Shown here one piece after another: positions 1-9,634 of a DNA stretch of 33,831 bases (positions within the stretch are counted from its first letter, which is position 1; every line of letters begins with the position of its first letter). The notes beneath the pieces were generated by a model. The model saw only the letters and a program-made list of their open reading frames with translations, had not been told where the DNA came from and did not search any database. The stretch lies in assembly GCA_002840015.1 (NCBI GenBank), contig PGZE01000034.1:1-33831 (forward strand), written 5' to 3'. The position numbers were made by a program, and so were the translations under genes. Origin of the DNA: Gammaproteobacteria bacterium HGW-Gammaproteobacteria-2. Lineage in GTDB: Bacteria > Pseudomonadota > Gammaproteobacteria > Xanthomonadales > Xanthomonadaceae.

Positions 1-1734
1 GAACTGACCGTGGCTCTGCACTACGTATTCAACACCCCCGATGATCGCCTGGTGTGGGACGTTGGCCACCAGTGCTACCCGCATAAAATCCTCACCGGTC
101 GCCGCGACCAGATTCACACGGTCAAGCTCAAGGGTGGTATTGCACCGTTCCCGAAGCGCGAGGAAAGTGCGTACGACACCTTCGGCGTCGGCCATAGCTC
201 CACCTCGATTTCTGCCGCGTTGGGAATGGCACTGGCGCTGGCCCAGCGTGGCGACGAGCGGCGGGTGGTGGCGGTAATCGGCGATGGTGCGATGACCGCC
301 GGCATGGCCTATGAAGCGCTCAATCACGCCGGCGGGCTCGAATCCGAGCCGAACCTGCTGGTGGTACTCAACGACAATCAGATGTCGATCTCGGAAAATG
401 TCGGCGGCGTCACCAAAATGTTCGGGCGGCTGATGACCAATCGCACGCTCAATGCCGTGCGTGAAGGCGGCAAGCGCCTGCTGGGCGACAAGAACCGCCC
501 CACCGCTCGTTTCATGCGGCGCTGGGAAGAGCACTGGAAAGGCATGTTCGTGCCATCCACCCTGTTCGAGGAAATGGGCTTTCATTACACCGGCCCGATC
601 GACGGTCACAACCTGTCGGCGCTGGTCAGTGCGCTGAACACGCTCAAGGGCTTGAAGGGCCCGCAACTGCTGCATGTGATCACCACCAAGGGCAAGGGTT
701 ACGAGCACGCCGAGGGTGATCAGATCGGTTACCACGCGGTCGGCCCGTTCGACCCGGAACTTGGCGTGGTGGCGAAACCGGCGCCGGCAAAGCCCAGCTA
801 TACCCAGGTATTCGGCGACTGGCTGTGCGACATGGCTGCCGCCGACAGCCGCCTGCTGGCGATCACCCCGGCGATGCGCGAAGGCTCGGGCCTGGTGCGT
901 TTCAGCAAGGAGTATCCGGCGCGTTATTTCGACGTTGCCATTGCCGAGCAACACGCGGTGACGCTGGCTGCCGGCATGGCCTGCGAAGGCATGAAACCGA
1001 TCGTCGCGATCTACTCATCGTTTTTGCAGCGCGGCTACGATCAACTGATCCACGATGTAGCCATCCAGAATCTCGATGTGTTGTTCGCACTCGACCGCGC
1101 CGGCGTCGTCGGCCCCGATGGCGCCACCCATGCCGGCAACCTCGACCTGAGTTTTCTGCGCTGCGTGCCGAACATGGTGGTGATGGCGCCGAGCAACGAA
1201 AACGAATGCCGGCAATTGCTCAGCACCGGCTTTCATCATGATGGCCCGGCGGCGGTGCGCTATCCACGCGGCAACGGCCCCGGCGTGGCATTGCAAAGCT
1301 CGCTCGATACGCTACCCATCGGCAAGGCCGAACTGCGCCGGCAAGGCAACCGTGTGGCGTTGCTTGCTTTCGGATCACCACTGGCTGCGGCTGAATTGAT
1401 TGCCGCAGAACTGGGGCTCAGCGTAGTCAATATGCGCTTCGTCAAGCCGCTCGATCGCGACCTGATCCTGCGCCTGGCACGTAATCACGATGCGCTGGTC
1501 ACCATCGAGGACAACGTGATCGCCGGTGGCGCCGGCGCGGGTGTAGCCGAGTTGCTGGCCGGCGAAGGGATCACCGTGCCGATCCTGCATCTGGGCCTGC
1601 CCGACGCATTTCAACACCACGCCAGCCGCGACGAACTGCTCGCCGAAGCCGGTATCGATGCGGCGGGCATCCGCCGCGCCATCCTTGCGCGCTGGCCAGC
1701 ACTCGCCGAAATGCGCAGCGTGGCTGGGTTGTAA
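1..1734 (+). CDS. dxs: 1-deoxy-D-xylulose-5-phosphate synthase, 5'-truncated by the window edge
   Basis: Dxs condenses pyruvate and glyceraldehyde-3-phosphate into 1-deoxy-D-xylulose-5-phosphate, the first step of the MEP isoprenoid pathway, using thiamine diphosphate in the cytoplasm. The frame is open from base 1 (E-L-T-V-A-L-H-Y), which matches about residue 58 of the 620-residue E. coli enzyme, so roughly 57 N-terminal residues lie outside the window; 577 residues are visible. Seen motifs: [13 protein letters not shown] with the conserved catalytic-region histidine, [10 protein letters not shown], the thiamine-diphosphate motif [31 protein letters not shown], the transketolase-type [13 protein letters not shown] segment, and RYPRGN. 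The C-terminal transketolase domain is complete. The stop lies 9 bp from the convergent dinB stop, leaving no room for a separate terminator. Identity is certain; the true start cannot be seen. Confidence 0.97.
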   Translation, partial: ELTVALHYVFNTPDDRLVWDVGHQCYPHKILTGRRDQIHTVKLKGGIAPFPKREESAYDTFGVGHSSTSISAALGMALALAQRGDERRVVAVIGDGAMTAGMAYEALNHAGGLESEPNLLVVLNDNQMSISENVGGVTKMFGRLMTNRTLNAVREGGKRLLGDKNRPTARFMRRWEEHWKGMFVPSTLFEEMGFHYTGPIDGHNLSALVSALNTLKGLKGPQLLHVITTKGKGYEHAEGDQIGYHAVGPFDPELGVVAKPAPAKPSYTQVFGDWLCDMAAADSRLLAITPAMREGSGLVRFSKEYPARYFDVAIAEQHAVTLAAGMACEGMKPIVAIYSSFLQRGYDQLIHDVAIQNLDVLFALDRAGVVGPDGATHAGNLDLSFLRCVPNMVVMAPSNENECRQLLSTGFHHDGPAAVRYPRGNGPGVALQSSLDTLPIGKAELRRQGNRVALLAFGSPLAAAELIAAELGLSVVNMRFVKPLDRDLILRLARNHDALVTIEDNVIAGGAGAGVAELLAGEGITVPILHLGLPDAFQHHASRDELLAEAGIDAAGIRRAILARWPALAEMRSVAGL

Positions 1735-1743
1735 GCTACCGGA

Positions 1744-2808
<1,065 letters not shown>

Positions 2809-2910
2809 CTACCGCAGCGCCGCGAGACGGTCATCGTAGCGCGTTCAAAGCCAGCGCCATCCCGATCGGCTGTTACTGGCGGTTGTTGTAGCAACCGGCG
2901 ATGGCTTTGT

Positions 2911-3492
2911 TCAGCAAAAATCCGCAAGCAGCGCCGCACGGGTATCGCGCTTGACGGTATGCCCCACCCGCAAGCGCTCGTCATCGATGCCAAACCCGAA
3001 ATCGGCACCGGCGCGCAGCGCGGCGATCTGTTCGGCGCTGAACTCGAAGCGCAGGAAATGCACCGCCGAGGTTTTTTCGCTGTTGCTGCGGTCCATGTCC
3101 TCGTCGGCAATCGCGAATGCGCGGCCGAGTCCTTCGATTTCGGCGTAAACCCTGTGCTCGATGCCGCCAAGCCGCGCCAGCTCGATGCGGCGTTGGGCCT
3201 CGTCGGGAAACTCGATCAACATGGTGGCCTTGAGGTTGTGCCCGGTCGGGATCAAGGCGTTGTAGGTGTCGAGCTCGTCCTGGATGGCATCGGGCTCAAA
3301 GATGCGCTCGATGCGCAGCATTTCCTGCACCTGATACTGGATGGTGAGGCGGTCCTCGAACAACAGGTTGATGTGTTCGCCCAGCGACACCTGGCGGTTC
3401 TTCTTGTGGGCAATGACTTTGGCGCGAAACGCGGCGCGCGCGCTGGCATAGGCTTCCAGGGTGAACAGGTCGGTTCGTGTCAAAGTGTTCAT
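2911..3492 (-). CDS. DUF3501 family protein
   Basis: A 193-residue soluble protein beginning MNTLTRTDLFTLEAY. I recognise it as DUF3501, a family without an assigned biochemical function. The open frame extends upstream to 3687, but that stretch runs through a REP-like repeat pair, so the internal methionine at 3492 is the sensible start. The sequence is highly charged with no signal peptide or membrane segment. A conserved-looking block reads KKNRQVSLGEHINLLFEDRLTIQYQVQEMLRIERIF (given here only as residues about 29-64), followed by acidic and aromatic stretches near the C-terminus. From memory, this family recurs beside rubrerythrin and a CCG-domain Fe-S protein, exactly as here, which suggests a shared peroxide or redox role. 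That role is inferred from context only. Confidence 0.85.
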   Translation of the reverse strand: MNTLTRTDLFTLEAYASARAAFRAKVIAHKKNRQVSLGEHINLLFEDRLTIQYQVQEMLRIERIFEPDAIQDELDTYNALIPTGHNLKATMLIEFPDEAQRRIELARLGGIEHRVYAEIEGLGRAFAIADEDMDRSNSEKTSAVHFLRFEFSAEQIAALRAGADFGFGIDDERLRVGHTVKRDTRAALLADFC

Positions 3493-3548
3493 GCGATTCC
3501 TCGATTGTTTGTGCTGAACGCGTGATGCTGATGCGAGCAAGTCCCGTT

Positions 3549-3611
3549 GTGGGAGCCGGCCTGCCGGCGAAGGATGCTGCGAGAAGTTTCGCGCGCAAGG
3601 CGCGCTCCCAC
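3549..3611. repeat. REP-like inverted pair (cluster 1)
   Basis: Two palindromic units face each other in the gap between the Fe-S oxidoreductase and DUF3501 genes. The forward unit at 3549-3571 has head GTGGGAGC, a GGC/GCC-type stem and tail GCGAA. The inverted unit at 3588-3611 has the same head and tail but a GCGCGC stem. A weaker, decayed unit may follow at about 3630-3653. The pair interrupts the putative operon and could fold in its mRNA. Confidence 0.85.
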
Positions 3612-3687
3612 GAGCGGAGACTTGCCCCTGTGAAGCCCATCCCCTGCGTGACCGAACGTTACCGTGCGAGCACAGCGCCCGCCGCAC

Positions 3688-5031
3688 CTAAACGCCATAC
3701 GCCTTGCGCAACAAGCTGAGCGGATGCTCGGCGCTGCGGCCATCGCCAAGACCGTGCACAATGTGATTGCCGGCCATCACGCAATCGCTGGTGAAATGGT
3801 CGGGCTCGGCCTGCTTGACCCGATTTTCAACTGGCTTGGCAATCTTGCGCGCCAGTGCGTAAGTAGCCTTCTTGACACCGTAGGTGCCATCATGGCCCGA
3901 GCAACGTTCGATCGCGGTGACCTCGGTGCCGGGCACCAGCTCAAGCACCTGCTTCGTTTTTGGGCCAATGTTCTGCACCCGTTGGTGGCAGGCCACCTGC
4001 CAGGCGATCTTGCCGAGGTCGTTCTTGAAGTCGGTTTTCAGCTCGCCGGCATTGTGGCGATGCATCAGGTATTCGAATGGGTCGAAGATGGCGCGCTTGA
4101 CTGCCTGTACCTGCGCGTCATCGGGATACATCAGCGGCAGCTCCTGCTTGAACATCAAGACGCACGAGGGGATCGGCGCCACGATATCCCAGCCATCGGC
4201 AACCAGCGCCGCCAGTTCGGGCAGGTTTTCCTGCTTGTAGCGATCCACTGAATCGAGATCGCCCAACTCCAGCTTGGGCATGCCGCAGCACTGGTTTTTG
4301 CGGATCAATTGCACCGCGATGCCGTTGTGGCGATACACCGCAACCAGGTCTTCGACCATCTGCGGGTGATTGAAGCGGCCGTAGCAGGTGACGAACACCG
4401 CGACCTTGCCGCGGGTCGGGCCGGCGGCGATCGCGTGCTCGCCACGATCATCATTGCGCACGCGCTTTTCGGCGGTGTCGCTGTGATATTCGGGCACAGC
4501 GGCATCGCGATGCACGCCTAGGGTACTTTCCAGCACACCACGCAGCACGCCGTTGCGATTGCCCCAGTTCACCGCCTGCACCACCACCGGGATCGACGCC
4601 AGCTTGCCGACGGTTTTGGTATTCGACAGCAGCCTGGCTGCGGCCGGCGCACTGTCACGGCGGAACTGCACCGCCTTGGCGCGCAGCATCAGGTGCGGAA
4701 AGTCGATGTTCCACTCATGCGGCGGGATGTACGGGCATTTGGTCTGGTAGCACAGGTCGCACAGATAACACTGCTCGACTACCTTGCCGTAATCGGCCTT
4801 GGCGACCCCATCCACTTCCATGGTTTCGCTGTTGTCGACCAGATCGAACAACGTGGGAAACGCGTGGCACAGGCTGACGCAACGGCGGCAACCATGGCAC
4901 AGGTCGAACACCCGCTCGAGTTCGTGATCGAGTGCGCCTTGATCCCAGAACTCGGAGTTTTGCCAATCCAGCGGATGGCGGGTGGGGGCATCGAGACTGC
5001 CTTCGCGGGCGGTGGTGGGTGGGTTGCTCAT
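3688..5031 (-). CDS. Fe-S oxidoreductase with two 4Fe-4S motifs and CCG domains
   Basis: A 447-residue cytoplasmic iron-sulfur protein of the GlpC/heterodisulfide-reductase-like group. Seen near the N-terminus are two ferredoxin-type cluster motifs: C45-x2-C48-x2-C51-x3-C55 and C88-x2-C91-x2-C94-x4-C99. The C-terminal part carries a cysteine-rich CCG domain with C216 and the CCG at 248-250. A second, degenerate copy has C348-H349, C377 in RCSGHDG and C417, so the second CCG reads CSG. No membrane helix or signal peptide is seen. It sits 208 bp downstream of rubrerythrin and upstream of DUF3501 on the same strand. In known relatives CCG domains bind unusual 4Fe-4S clusters and pass electrons between carriers. 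I infer that this protein may reduce the adjacent rubrerythrin. It could alternatively act on an unrelated substrate. Confidence 0.9.
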   Translation of the reverse strand: MSNPPTTAREGSLDAPTRHPLDWQNSEFWDQGALDHELERVFDLCHGCRRCVSLCHAFPTLFDLVDNSETMEVDGVAKADYGKVVEQCYLCDLCYQTKCPYIPPHEWNIDFPHLMLRAKAVQFRRDSAPAAARLLSNTKTVGKLASIPVVVQAVNWGNRNGVLRGVLESTLGVHRDAAVPEYHSDTAEKRVRNDDRGEHAIAAGPTRGKVAVFVTCYGRFNHPQMVEDLVAVYRHNGIAVQLIRKNQCCGMPKLELGDLDSVDRYKQENLPELAALVADGWDIVAPIPSCVLMFKQELPLMYPDDAQVQAVKRAIFDPFEYLMHRHNAGELKTDFKNDLGKIAWQVACHQRVQNIGPKTKQVLELVPGTEVTAIERCSGHDGTYGVKKATYALARKIAKPVENRVKQAEPDHFTSDCVMAGNHIVHGLGDGRSAEHPLSLLRKAYGV

Positions 5032-5076
5032 CGCTTACCTCATGCAGGCGCAGATGCTGGTTGATGCAGGAACCCA

Positions 5077-5095
5077 CCCCAGACCCTTTCTGGGG
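5077..5095. repeat. CCCCAGA/TCTGGGG hairpin
   Basis: Perfect 7-bp inverted repeat with a 5-base loop, 46 bp upstream of the Fe-S oxidoreductase start. The same CCAGA stem occurs at 9909-9928 inside a REP-like unit and, in decayed form, near 22923-22943. It may therefore be a stem variant of the same repeat family. Confidence 0.55.
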
Positions 5096-5138
5096 CAGGC
5101 GCTGCACGCGACACGATGGCATCAGCCGCGCGAAACTT

Positions 5139-5201
5139 GTGGGAGCGCGCCTGCGCGCGAAGCCATTGGCGAAATCATTCGCTGGCAAGGCCAGCTCCCA
5201 C
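5139..5201. repeat. REP-like inverted pair (cluster 2)
   Basis: The forward unit at 5139-5161 has head GTGGGAGC, stem GCGCGC and tail GCGAA. The inverted unit at 5178-5201 has the same head with a TGGC/GCCA stem. It lies between the rubrerythrin and Fe-S oxidoreductase genes, so both internal gaps of this putative operon carry such pairs. Confidence 0.85.
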
Positions 5202-5239
5202 AGAGGCAGATCACCATTACTCTCGGGCGCTGTGCAGCG

Positions 5240-5656
5240 TCAAGCGAGTTCGTTCAGCGCCTTGGTGAAGCGATTGGCGTGCGAGCGCTCGGCCTTGGCC
5301 AGCGTCTCGAACCAATCGGCAATTTCATCAAAACCTTCGTCGCGCGCGGTTTTGGCCATGCCCGGGTACATGTCGGTGTACTCGTGGGTTTCACCGGCGA
5401 CAGCGGTCTTGAGGTTGTTGCTGGTGCTGCCGAACGGCAGGCCGGTGGCCGGGTCGCCGCAGGTTTCCAGGTATTCCAGATGGCCATGGGCATGGCCGGT
5501 CTCGCCTTCGGCGGTGGAGCGGAACACCGCAGCAACATCGTTGTAGCCTTCAACGTCGGCCTTCTGTGCGAAATACAGGTAACGACGATTGGCCTGCGAC
5601 TCGCCAGCGAAGGCAGCCTTCAGGTTTTCTTCGGTCTTGGAGCCTTTGAGCGACAT
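5240..5656 (-). CDS. Rubrerythrin (ferritin-like diiron domain only)
   Basis: A 138-residue non-haem diiron protein; rubrerythrins reduce hydrogen peroxide to water. All expected ligands are visible in a four-helix arrangement: E19, E52-x2-H55, E89-x2-E92 and E123-x2-H126, in the classic rubrerythrin spacing. The C-terminal rubredoxin domain of Desulfovibrio-type rubrerythrin is absent: the protein ends in LNELA and has a single cysteine, C66. It must therefore obtain electrons from another protein. The start methionine at 5656 is preceded by GGAGG with good spacing; the upstream in-frame extension has no such support. It is the first gene after oxyR on the same strand and is followed by the Fe-S oxidoreductase and DUF3501 genes. 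Regulation by OxyR is supported by the dyads at 5744-5780. Confidence 0.94.
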   Translation of the reverse strand: MSLKGSKTEENLKAAFAGESQANRRYLYFAQKADVEGYNDVAAVFRSTAEGETGHAHGHLEYLETCGDPATGLPFGSTSNNLKTAVAGETHEYTDMYPGMAKTARDEGFDEIADWFETLAKAERSHANRFTKALNELA

Positions 5657-5689
5657 GGGGAACCTCCGGTTACGTGAGCAAAGTGGCGG

Positions 5690-5705
5690 CCCGGCACGTG
5701 CCGGG
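5690..5705. promoter_or_regulatory. 16-bp perfect palindrome in the rubrerythrin leader
   Basis: CCCGGCACGTGCCGGG is fully self-complementary and lies 33 bp upstream of the rubrerythrin start codon, downstream of the proposed -10. It could be a second operator or an mRNA hairpin. I do not recognise a regulator for it. Confidence 0.5.
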
Positions 5706-5712
5706 ACTTGCA

Positions 5713-5742
5713 AGAATAACGCTTGGCAGCCTCAATGGAAAA
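5713..5742 (-). promoter_or_regulatory. Candidate rubrerythrin promoter
   Basis: On the minus strand a -35-like TTTTCC (5737-5742) is followed after 18 bp by a -10-like TATTCT (5713-5718). The -35 is poor and abuts the OxyR-type dyad pair, as expected of a promoter that needs an activator bound upstream. The assignment is by eye. Confidence 0.4.
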
Positions 5743-5743
5743 T

Positions 5744-5780
5744 CGATTGTTCATATCGCTTTAATTGAGTACGACTATCA
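5744..5780. promoter_or_regulatory. Candidate OxyR binding site upstream of rubrerythrin
   Basis: Two 15-bp dyads: CGAT-N7-ATCG (5744-5758, centre 5751) and TGAG-N7-ATCA (5766-5780, centre 5773). The centres are exactly 22 bp apart. E. coli OxyR sites are two ATAG-N7-CTAT dyads with that same 22-bp centre spacing. The arms differ from the E. coli consensus, but the pattern recurs upstream of oxyR itself in this window. Confidence 0.6.
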
Positions 5781-5804
5781 CGTGATCTGCACATTGCGGC
5801 GTTT

Positions 5805-6749
5805 TCATTTCACTTTGCGCATCCTGCCCGCTTTGGCCGGCGGTAACTGCGGTTCAAGCAGGCCATCGGGCAATTGACGCAGACTGGCAGCCAGGCGCAG
5901 CAGAAACGCCGCCATCGCCGAACTGCGTCGCCACACCATCGCGATGCGTCGGATTGGCGGCTTGCCCTTGAACGGCAACAGCCGAATGTGGCTGTTTGGC
6001 GCCTGCGGTGGCTTCACCGCAAGCATGGGCAGCAAGGTGATACCCACATCGGCGGCAACCATCTGGCGCAGGGTTTCCAGGCTGGTGGCGCGAAAGCCGG
6101 TGCGCTCACCGGCACCAGCGAGTTGACACACATCCAGCGCCTGATCACGCAGGCAATGACCATCCTCAAGCAGCAACAGGCTTTCGCGCGCCAGATCACC
6201 CATGCTTATCTCACTGCGTTCGGCCAGCGCATGGCTAGCCGGCACCGCCAGCACAAACGGCTCAACAAACAACGGTTCGATGTGCAGCATGTCATCGTGC
6301 AGCGGTAGCGCCAGTACACCGGCATCCAGCGCGCCCTCGCGCAACATGCGTAGAATGGTTTCGGTTTTTTCCTCCACCAGCAGCAATTCAAGGCGGGGGA
6401 AGCGGGCGCGGATGGTGGGCACCACATGCGGCAGCAGGTAGGGGCCAAGGGTAGGAAACAAACCCAGACGCACGGTGCCGGCTTCGGGGTCAAGCTGGCG
6501 GCGTGCCGATTCCTTGAGCTGATCGACTTCGCTGAGGATGTGCCTCGCGCGCTGTGCGATGTCGCGTCCAGCCGGGGTGAGCATCACCTTGCGTGGGGCG
6601 CGCTCGATCAGGGTAATGCCGAGCTCGTCCTCCAGCTTCTTGAGCTGCGTCGACAAGGTTGGCTGGCTGACAAAGCTGGCCGCAGCGGCGCGACCGAAAT
6701 GGCGATGCTCAGCCAATGCCACGAGATAACGCAGATCGCGAAGGTTCAT
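5805..6749 (-). CDS. oxyR: LysR-type peroxide sensor OxyR
   Basis: A 314-residue LysR-family transcription factor that senses hydrogen peroxide through a reversible disulfide. Seen: an N-terminal winged HTH (residues about 1-60) with SFVSQPTLSTQLKKLEDELG, a linker helix, and a LysR effector domain. The two redox cysteines fall at C199 (EDGHCLRDQ) and C208 (LDVCQLAG), the same residue numbers as in E. coli OxyR. RATSLETLRQMVA and GITLLPMLAV also match OxyR closely. The start codon at 6749 gives this exact register. The gene stands immediately upstream of rubrerythrin on the same strand and divergent from the aminopeptidase. Tandem dyads upstream suggest autoregulation. Identification is very secure. 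Confidence 0.97.
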   Translation of the reverse strand: MNLRDLRYLVALAEHRHFGRAAAASFVSQPTLSTQLKKLEDELGITLIERAPRKVMLTPAGRDIAQRARHILSEVDQLKESARRQLDPEAGTVRLGLFPTLGPYLLPHVVPTIRARFPRLELLLVEEKTETILRMLREGALDAGVLALPLHDDMLHIEPLFVEPFVLAVPASHALAERSEISMGDLARESLLLLEDGHCLRDQALDVCQLAGAGERTGFRATSLETLRQMVAADVGITLLPMLAVKPPQAPNSHIRLLPFKGKPPIRRIAMVWRRSSAMAAFLLRLAASLRQLPDGLLEPQLPPAKAGRMRKVK

Positions 6750-6761
6750 CGAAGGACTCGT

Positions 6762-6798
6762 TGATTCATAGTATCAATCGAAAATATAACAGTTATCG
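6762..6798. promoter_or_regulatory. Candidate OxyR autoregulatory site
   Basis: TGAT-N7-ATCA (6762-6776, centre 6769) and ATAT-N7-ATCG (6784-6798, centre 6791). The second contains a perfect ATAAC-A-GTTAT inverted repeat at 6786-6796. Centres are 22 bp apart, matching the pair upstream of rubrerythrin and the known OxyR geometry. The first dyad begins 13 bp upstream of the oxyR start codon, a position fitting autorepression. Confidence 0.58.
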
Positions 6799-6911
6799 AC
6801 AATGGGCATAGCACACACGCCATGCGCTGGCTAATGCATGACCTTCGGCCGATAGTCCAGCCTGACACCCCTGATATGCTCGGCCATTACCTGCATCCAA
6901 GGCTGCTCATC

Positions 6912-9596
6912 ATGACCATCGCGCACCGTGTCTGCACCGCTCGTCTGTGTCTACTTGCCTTGTTAAGCGCCGCCTTCTCAGTGAGTGCGGCTGACGTACC
7001 CAGCGGCAAGCTGCCCGACACCCTGCAGGCCGACGCATTTGCCGTTGAACTGCGCATCGACCCGCGCAACGACGCTTTTTCCGGTGTCTCGCGTATCGAT
7101 GGCGCCATCAAACATGCCACCCGCACGCTATTCATTCATGGCCGCGACATGCAGATCAGCCGCGCAACCATTACGCCCAAGGGTGGCGAATCACTTAGCC
7201 TGAATGCCAAGCAGGTTCACGTATCGGGCGTGATCGAGCTAACTGCGGCAGCAGATATTCCGGCCGGGCCGGCCTCGCTGGTGCTGGAATACAGCGCACC
7301 ATTCAACCGTCAGCTCGAAGGCGCTTACAAGCTGGTACATGCTGGCGAATCGTATGTGATGACACAGATGGAGCCGCTCGGCGCGCGACTGGCCTTCCCC
7401 GGCATGGACGAGCCGGCATTCAAACGGCCGTGGGACATCACCTTGATTGTGCCGCAGGATCAAAACGCGGTGGCCAATACCAAGCTGATCGAAGAGACAA
7501 AGCTTGCCGACGGCTTCAAACGCATGCGTTTTGCCCGCACCGAAAACCTGCCGAGTTATCTGATTGCGTTTGCAGTTGGCCCGTGGGACATCGTGGAATG
7601 GCAAGACATACCAGCCAATGCGGTGCGTAAAACACCGCTGGCCTTGCGCGGCATCGCCGCCAAGGGCCGTGGCAAGGACATGCATTACGCGCTGGAAAAC
7701 ACCGCCGAGATTGTCAACGAACTTGAGCGCTACTTCGGCATTGCCTATCCGTTCGACAAGCTTGACATACTCGCTGCACCGGATTTTGCCGCCGGCGCAA
7801 TGGAAAACGCGGGTCTGATTACCTATCGCGACAGCCTGATGTTCGCCAACGACAGCTCACCAACCGGCCTGCGTCAGGCCTATTGGAATGTGCATGCGCA
7901 CGAATTGGCGCATCAGTGGTTTGGCGATCTGGTCACCATGCCGTGGTGGGATGATCTGTGGCTCAACGAAGCTTTCGCCACCTGGATGGCAACGCGCACC
8001 ATCCGCTCCATCAAACCCGAGTTTGGTGGTGAGCGCGGCAAGCTGGAAGGTACGCTGGCAGCAATGGGTGGCGACAGTTTGGCAACCACGCGCCGGGTAC
8101 GTGAGCCGATCGACGACTTCACCGAAATTGCCGCCGCATTTGACGGCATCACCTACCAGAAGGGTGGCGCGGTATTGGCGATGTTCGAGCATTTCATCGG
8201 TGCAGAAAACTTCCGCGCCGGCATCCACCAGTACTTGGTTGAACACGCCGGCGGTAACGCCACCAGTCGCGACCTGATTGCTGCCGTTGCGGCGCAGTCC
8301 GCTGATCCCGAGGCAGTGTTCGCCGCCTTCAGCAGTTTTGTCGATCAGCCAGGCGTGCCATTTTTGCGCGTTGCGCTGCACTGCGAAGCCGGCAAGGCAC
8401 CCAAGGTGAACATCGCCCAGAACCGTTACCTGCCGCTGGGTTCCAGCGCCGCCTCCGGCCAACATTGGGGCGTACCGCTGTGCCTGCGCTTTGGCAATGG
8501 CGACAGCACGCACACGCAATGCAATCTGATCAGCGAAACACAGTCCAGCGTCACCCTGGACAGCGCAAGCTGCCCGGACTGGCTGATGCCCAATGCCGAT
8601 GCCGCCGGTTACTACCGCTTTGCCCTGACCCCTGCCGACCAACAACGCCTCGACACGGCATTCGACAAGCTCAGCGACACCGAGCAGCGCGTCTATGCCG
8701 ATTCGTTGGAAGCCGCGTTTGAAGCCGGCGCCATCGATCCGGCGGCCTATCTGGCGGCATTGCCGAAGCTGGCGTCTGCGCAGGCGAGGCAGGTGGTGAC
8801 CGCGCCGATCAGCACCTTGTCGTGGATGGACGAGCATCTGGCACGCAACGACACCGAACGCTCCGCCCTGTATGCAAAAGTACGCGCCGTTTATCAGCCA
8901 CGGCTGGATGCGCTGGGCCTGGACGCGAAGCCGGGTGAAAGCGACGACGAGCATTTGCTGCGTGCCGCCCTGCAAAACCTGCTTGCCGATTTCGCGCATG
9001 ACCCCACACTGCGCGCCACCCTCGGCAAACGCGGCCGAGCCGTACTGGGCATCGATAGCGACGGCGTGCTCAAGCCCGACGCGGTAGCGCCCGATCAACG
9101 CGCACTTGCGCTGGAGATGGCTGCCGTCACCGGTGATGCTGCGCTGTTCGATGCCATGGCCAATGCCTTCCGAGCCTCAACGGATTCCGTGTTGCGTGGG
9201 CAATTGCTGAGCGCGTTGGGCCGCTTCAACGACCCGGTGCTGGCGGCTCGGGCGCGCGCGATTTCGCTGGAGGAAGGCACCCGCTCCAACGAACTGACCC
9301 TCGTGGCCTTCAGCCAATTGGCTGAACGCGCGCTGCGCAACGATACCCGCGCCTGGCTGCGCAGCGAATACGATGCACTTATGAAAAAAGGCCCGCGCGG
9401 GCTGGGCGGTGGTTTTGTCCGTCTGGATGCATACGCGCGCTGCAGCACTGTCGAGGCGGATGCGATTTCGAGATGGCACGAACCGCGCCTGCGCGAAGTG
9501 GAAGGTGGCCCACGCCGCCTGGCGCAGTCGGTTGAAGGCATTCGCCTGTGCGCCGCGCTGAAGGCCGCGCAGCAACGAAAAGGCCTGGGCCTGTAA
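6912..9596 (+). CDS. Exported M1 family metallo-aminopeptidase
   Basis: An 894-residue zinc aminopeptidase of the M1 (gluzincin, PepN/ERAP-like) family, which removes N-terminal residues from peptides. Seen: a Sec signal peptide (MTIAHRV...FSVSAA, cleavage near residue 27), an N-terminal beta-saddle domain, the substrate-binding GAMEN motif (residues about 295-299), and the zinc motif H330-E-L-A-H334 with the third ligand E353 in WLNEAFATW. A long alpha-helical C-terminal domain follows (ERAP1-like), as in M1 peptidases with an ERAP-type cap. The in-frame upstream start at 6822 would bury the signal peptide, so the methionine at 6912 was chosen. The signal peptide suggests a periplasmic or surface enzyme rather than cytoplasmic PepN. 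It is followed by a strong inverted repeat at 9608-9634. Confidence 0.94.
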   Translation: MTIAHRVCTARLCLLALLSAAFSVSAADVPSGKLPDTLQADAFAVELRIDPRNDAFSGVSRIDGAIKHATRTLFIHGRDMQISRATITPKGGESLSLNAKQVHVSGVIELTAAADIPAGPASLVLEYSAPFNRQLEGAYKLVHAGESYVMTQMEPLGARLAFPGMDEPAFKRPWDITLIVPQDQNAVANTKLIEETKLADGFKRMRFARTENLPSYLIAFAVGPWDIVEWQDIPANAVRKTPLALRGIAAKGRGKDMHYALENTAEIVNELERYFGIAYPFDKLDILAAPDFAAGAMENAGLITYRDSLMFANDSSPTGLRQAYWNVHAHELAHQWFGDLVTMPWWDDLWLNEAFATWMATRTIRSIKPEFGGERGKLEGTLAAMGGDSLATTRRVREPIDDFTEIAAAFDGITYQKGGAVLAMFEHFIGAENFRAGIHQYLVEHAGGNATSRDLIAAVAAQSADPEAVFAAFSSFVDQPGVPFLRVALHCEAGKAPKVNIAQNRYLPLGSSAASGQHWGVPLCLRFGNGDSTHTQCNLISETQSSVTLDSASCPDWLMPNADAAGYYRFALTPADQQRLDTAFDKLSDTEQRVYADSLEAAFEAGAIDPAAYLAALPKLASAQARQVVTAPISTLSWMDEHLARNDTERSALYAKVRAVYQPRLDALGLDAKPGESDDEHLLRAALQNLLADFAHDPTLRATLGKRGRAVLGIDSDGVLKPDAVAPDQRALALEMAAVTGDAALFDAMANAFRASTDSVLRGQLLSALGRFNDPVLAARARAISLEEGTRSNELTLVAFSQLAERALRNDTRAWLRSEYDALMKKGPRGLGGGFVRLDAYARCSTVEADAISRWHEPRLREVEGGPRRLAQSVEGIRLCAALKAAQQRKGLGL

Positions 9597-9607
9597 TGTC
9601 GATGACG

Positions 9608-9634
9608 CAACCATGCCGTGACCCGGCATGGTTG
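9608..9634 (+). terminator. Inverted repeat after the M1 peptidase gene
   Basis: A perfect 10-bp stem, CAACCATGCC/GGCATGGTTG, with a 7-base loop begins 11 bp after the aminopeptidase stop. There is no T-run after it, so it may be a weak intrinsic terminator or a 3'-end-protecting hairpin. Confidence 0.6.

Noticed and set aside
2880..2897. CGGTTG/CAACCG hairpin upstream of dinB
   Set aside because: Only a 6-bp stem and no T-run; not enough to call a terminator or operator.
7857..9098. 413-residue minus-strand open frame
   Set aside because: Antisense to the M1 aminopeptidase, whose motifs are unambiguous.
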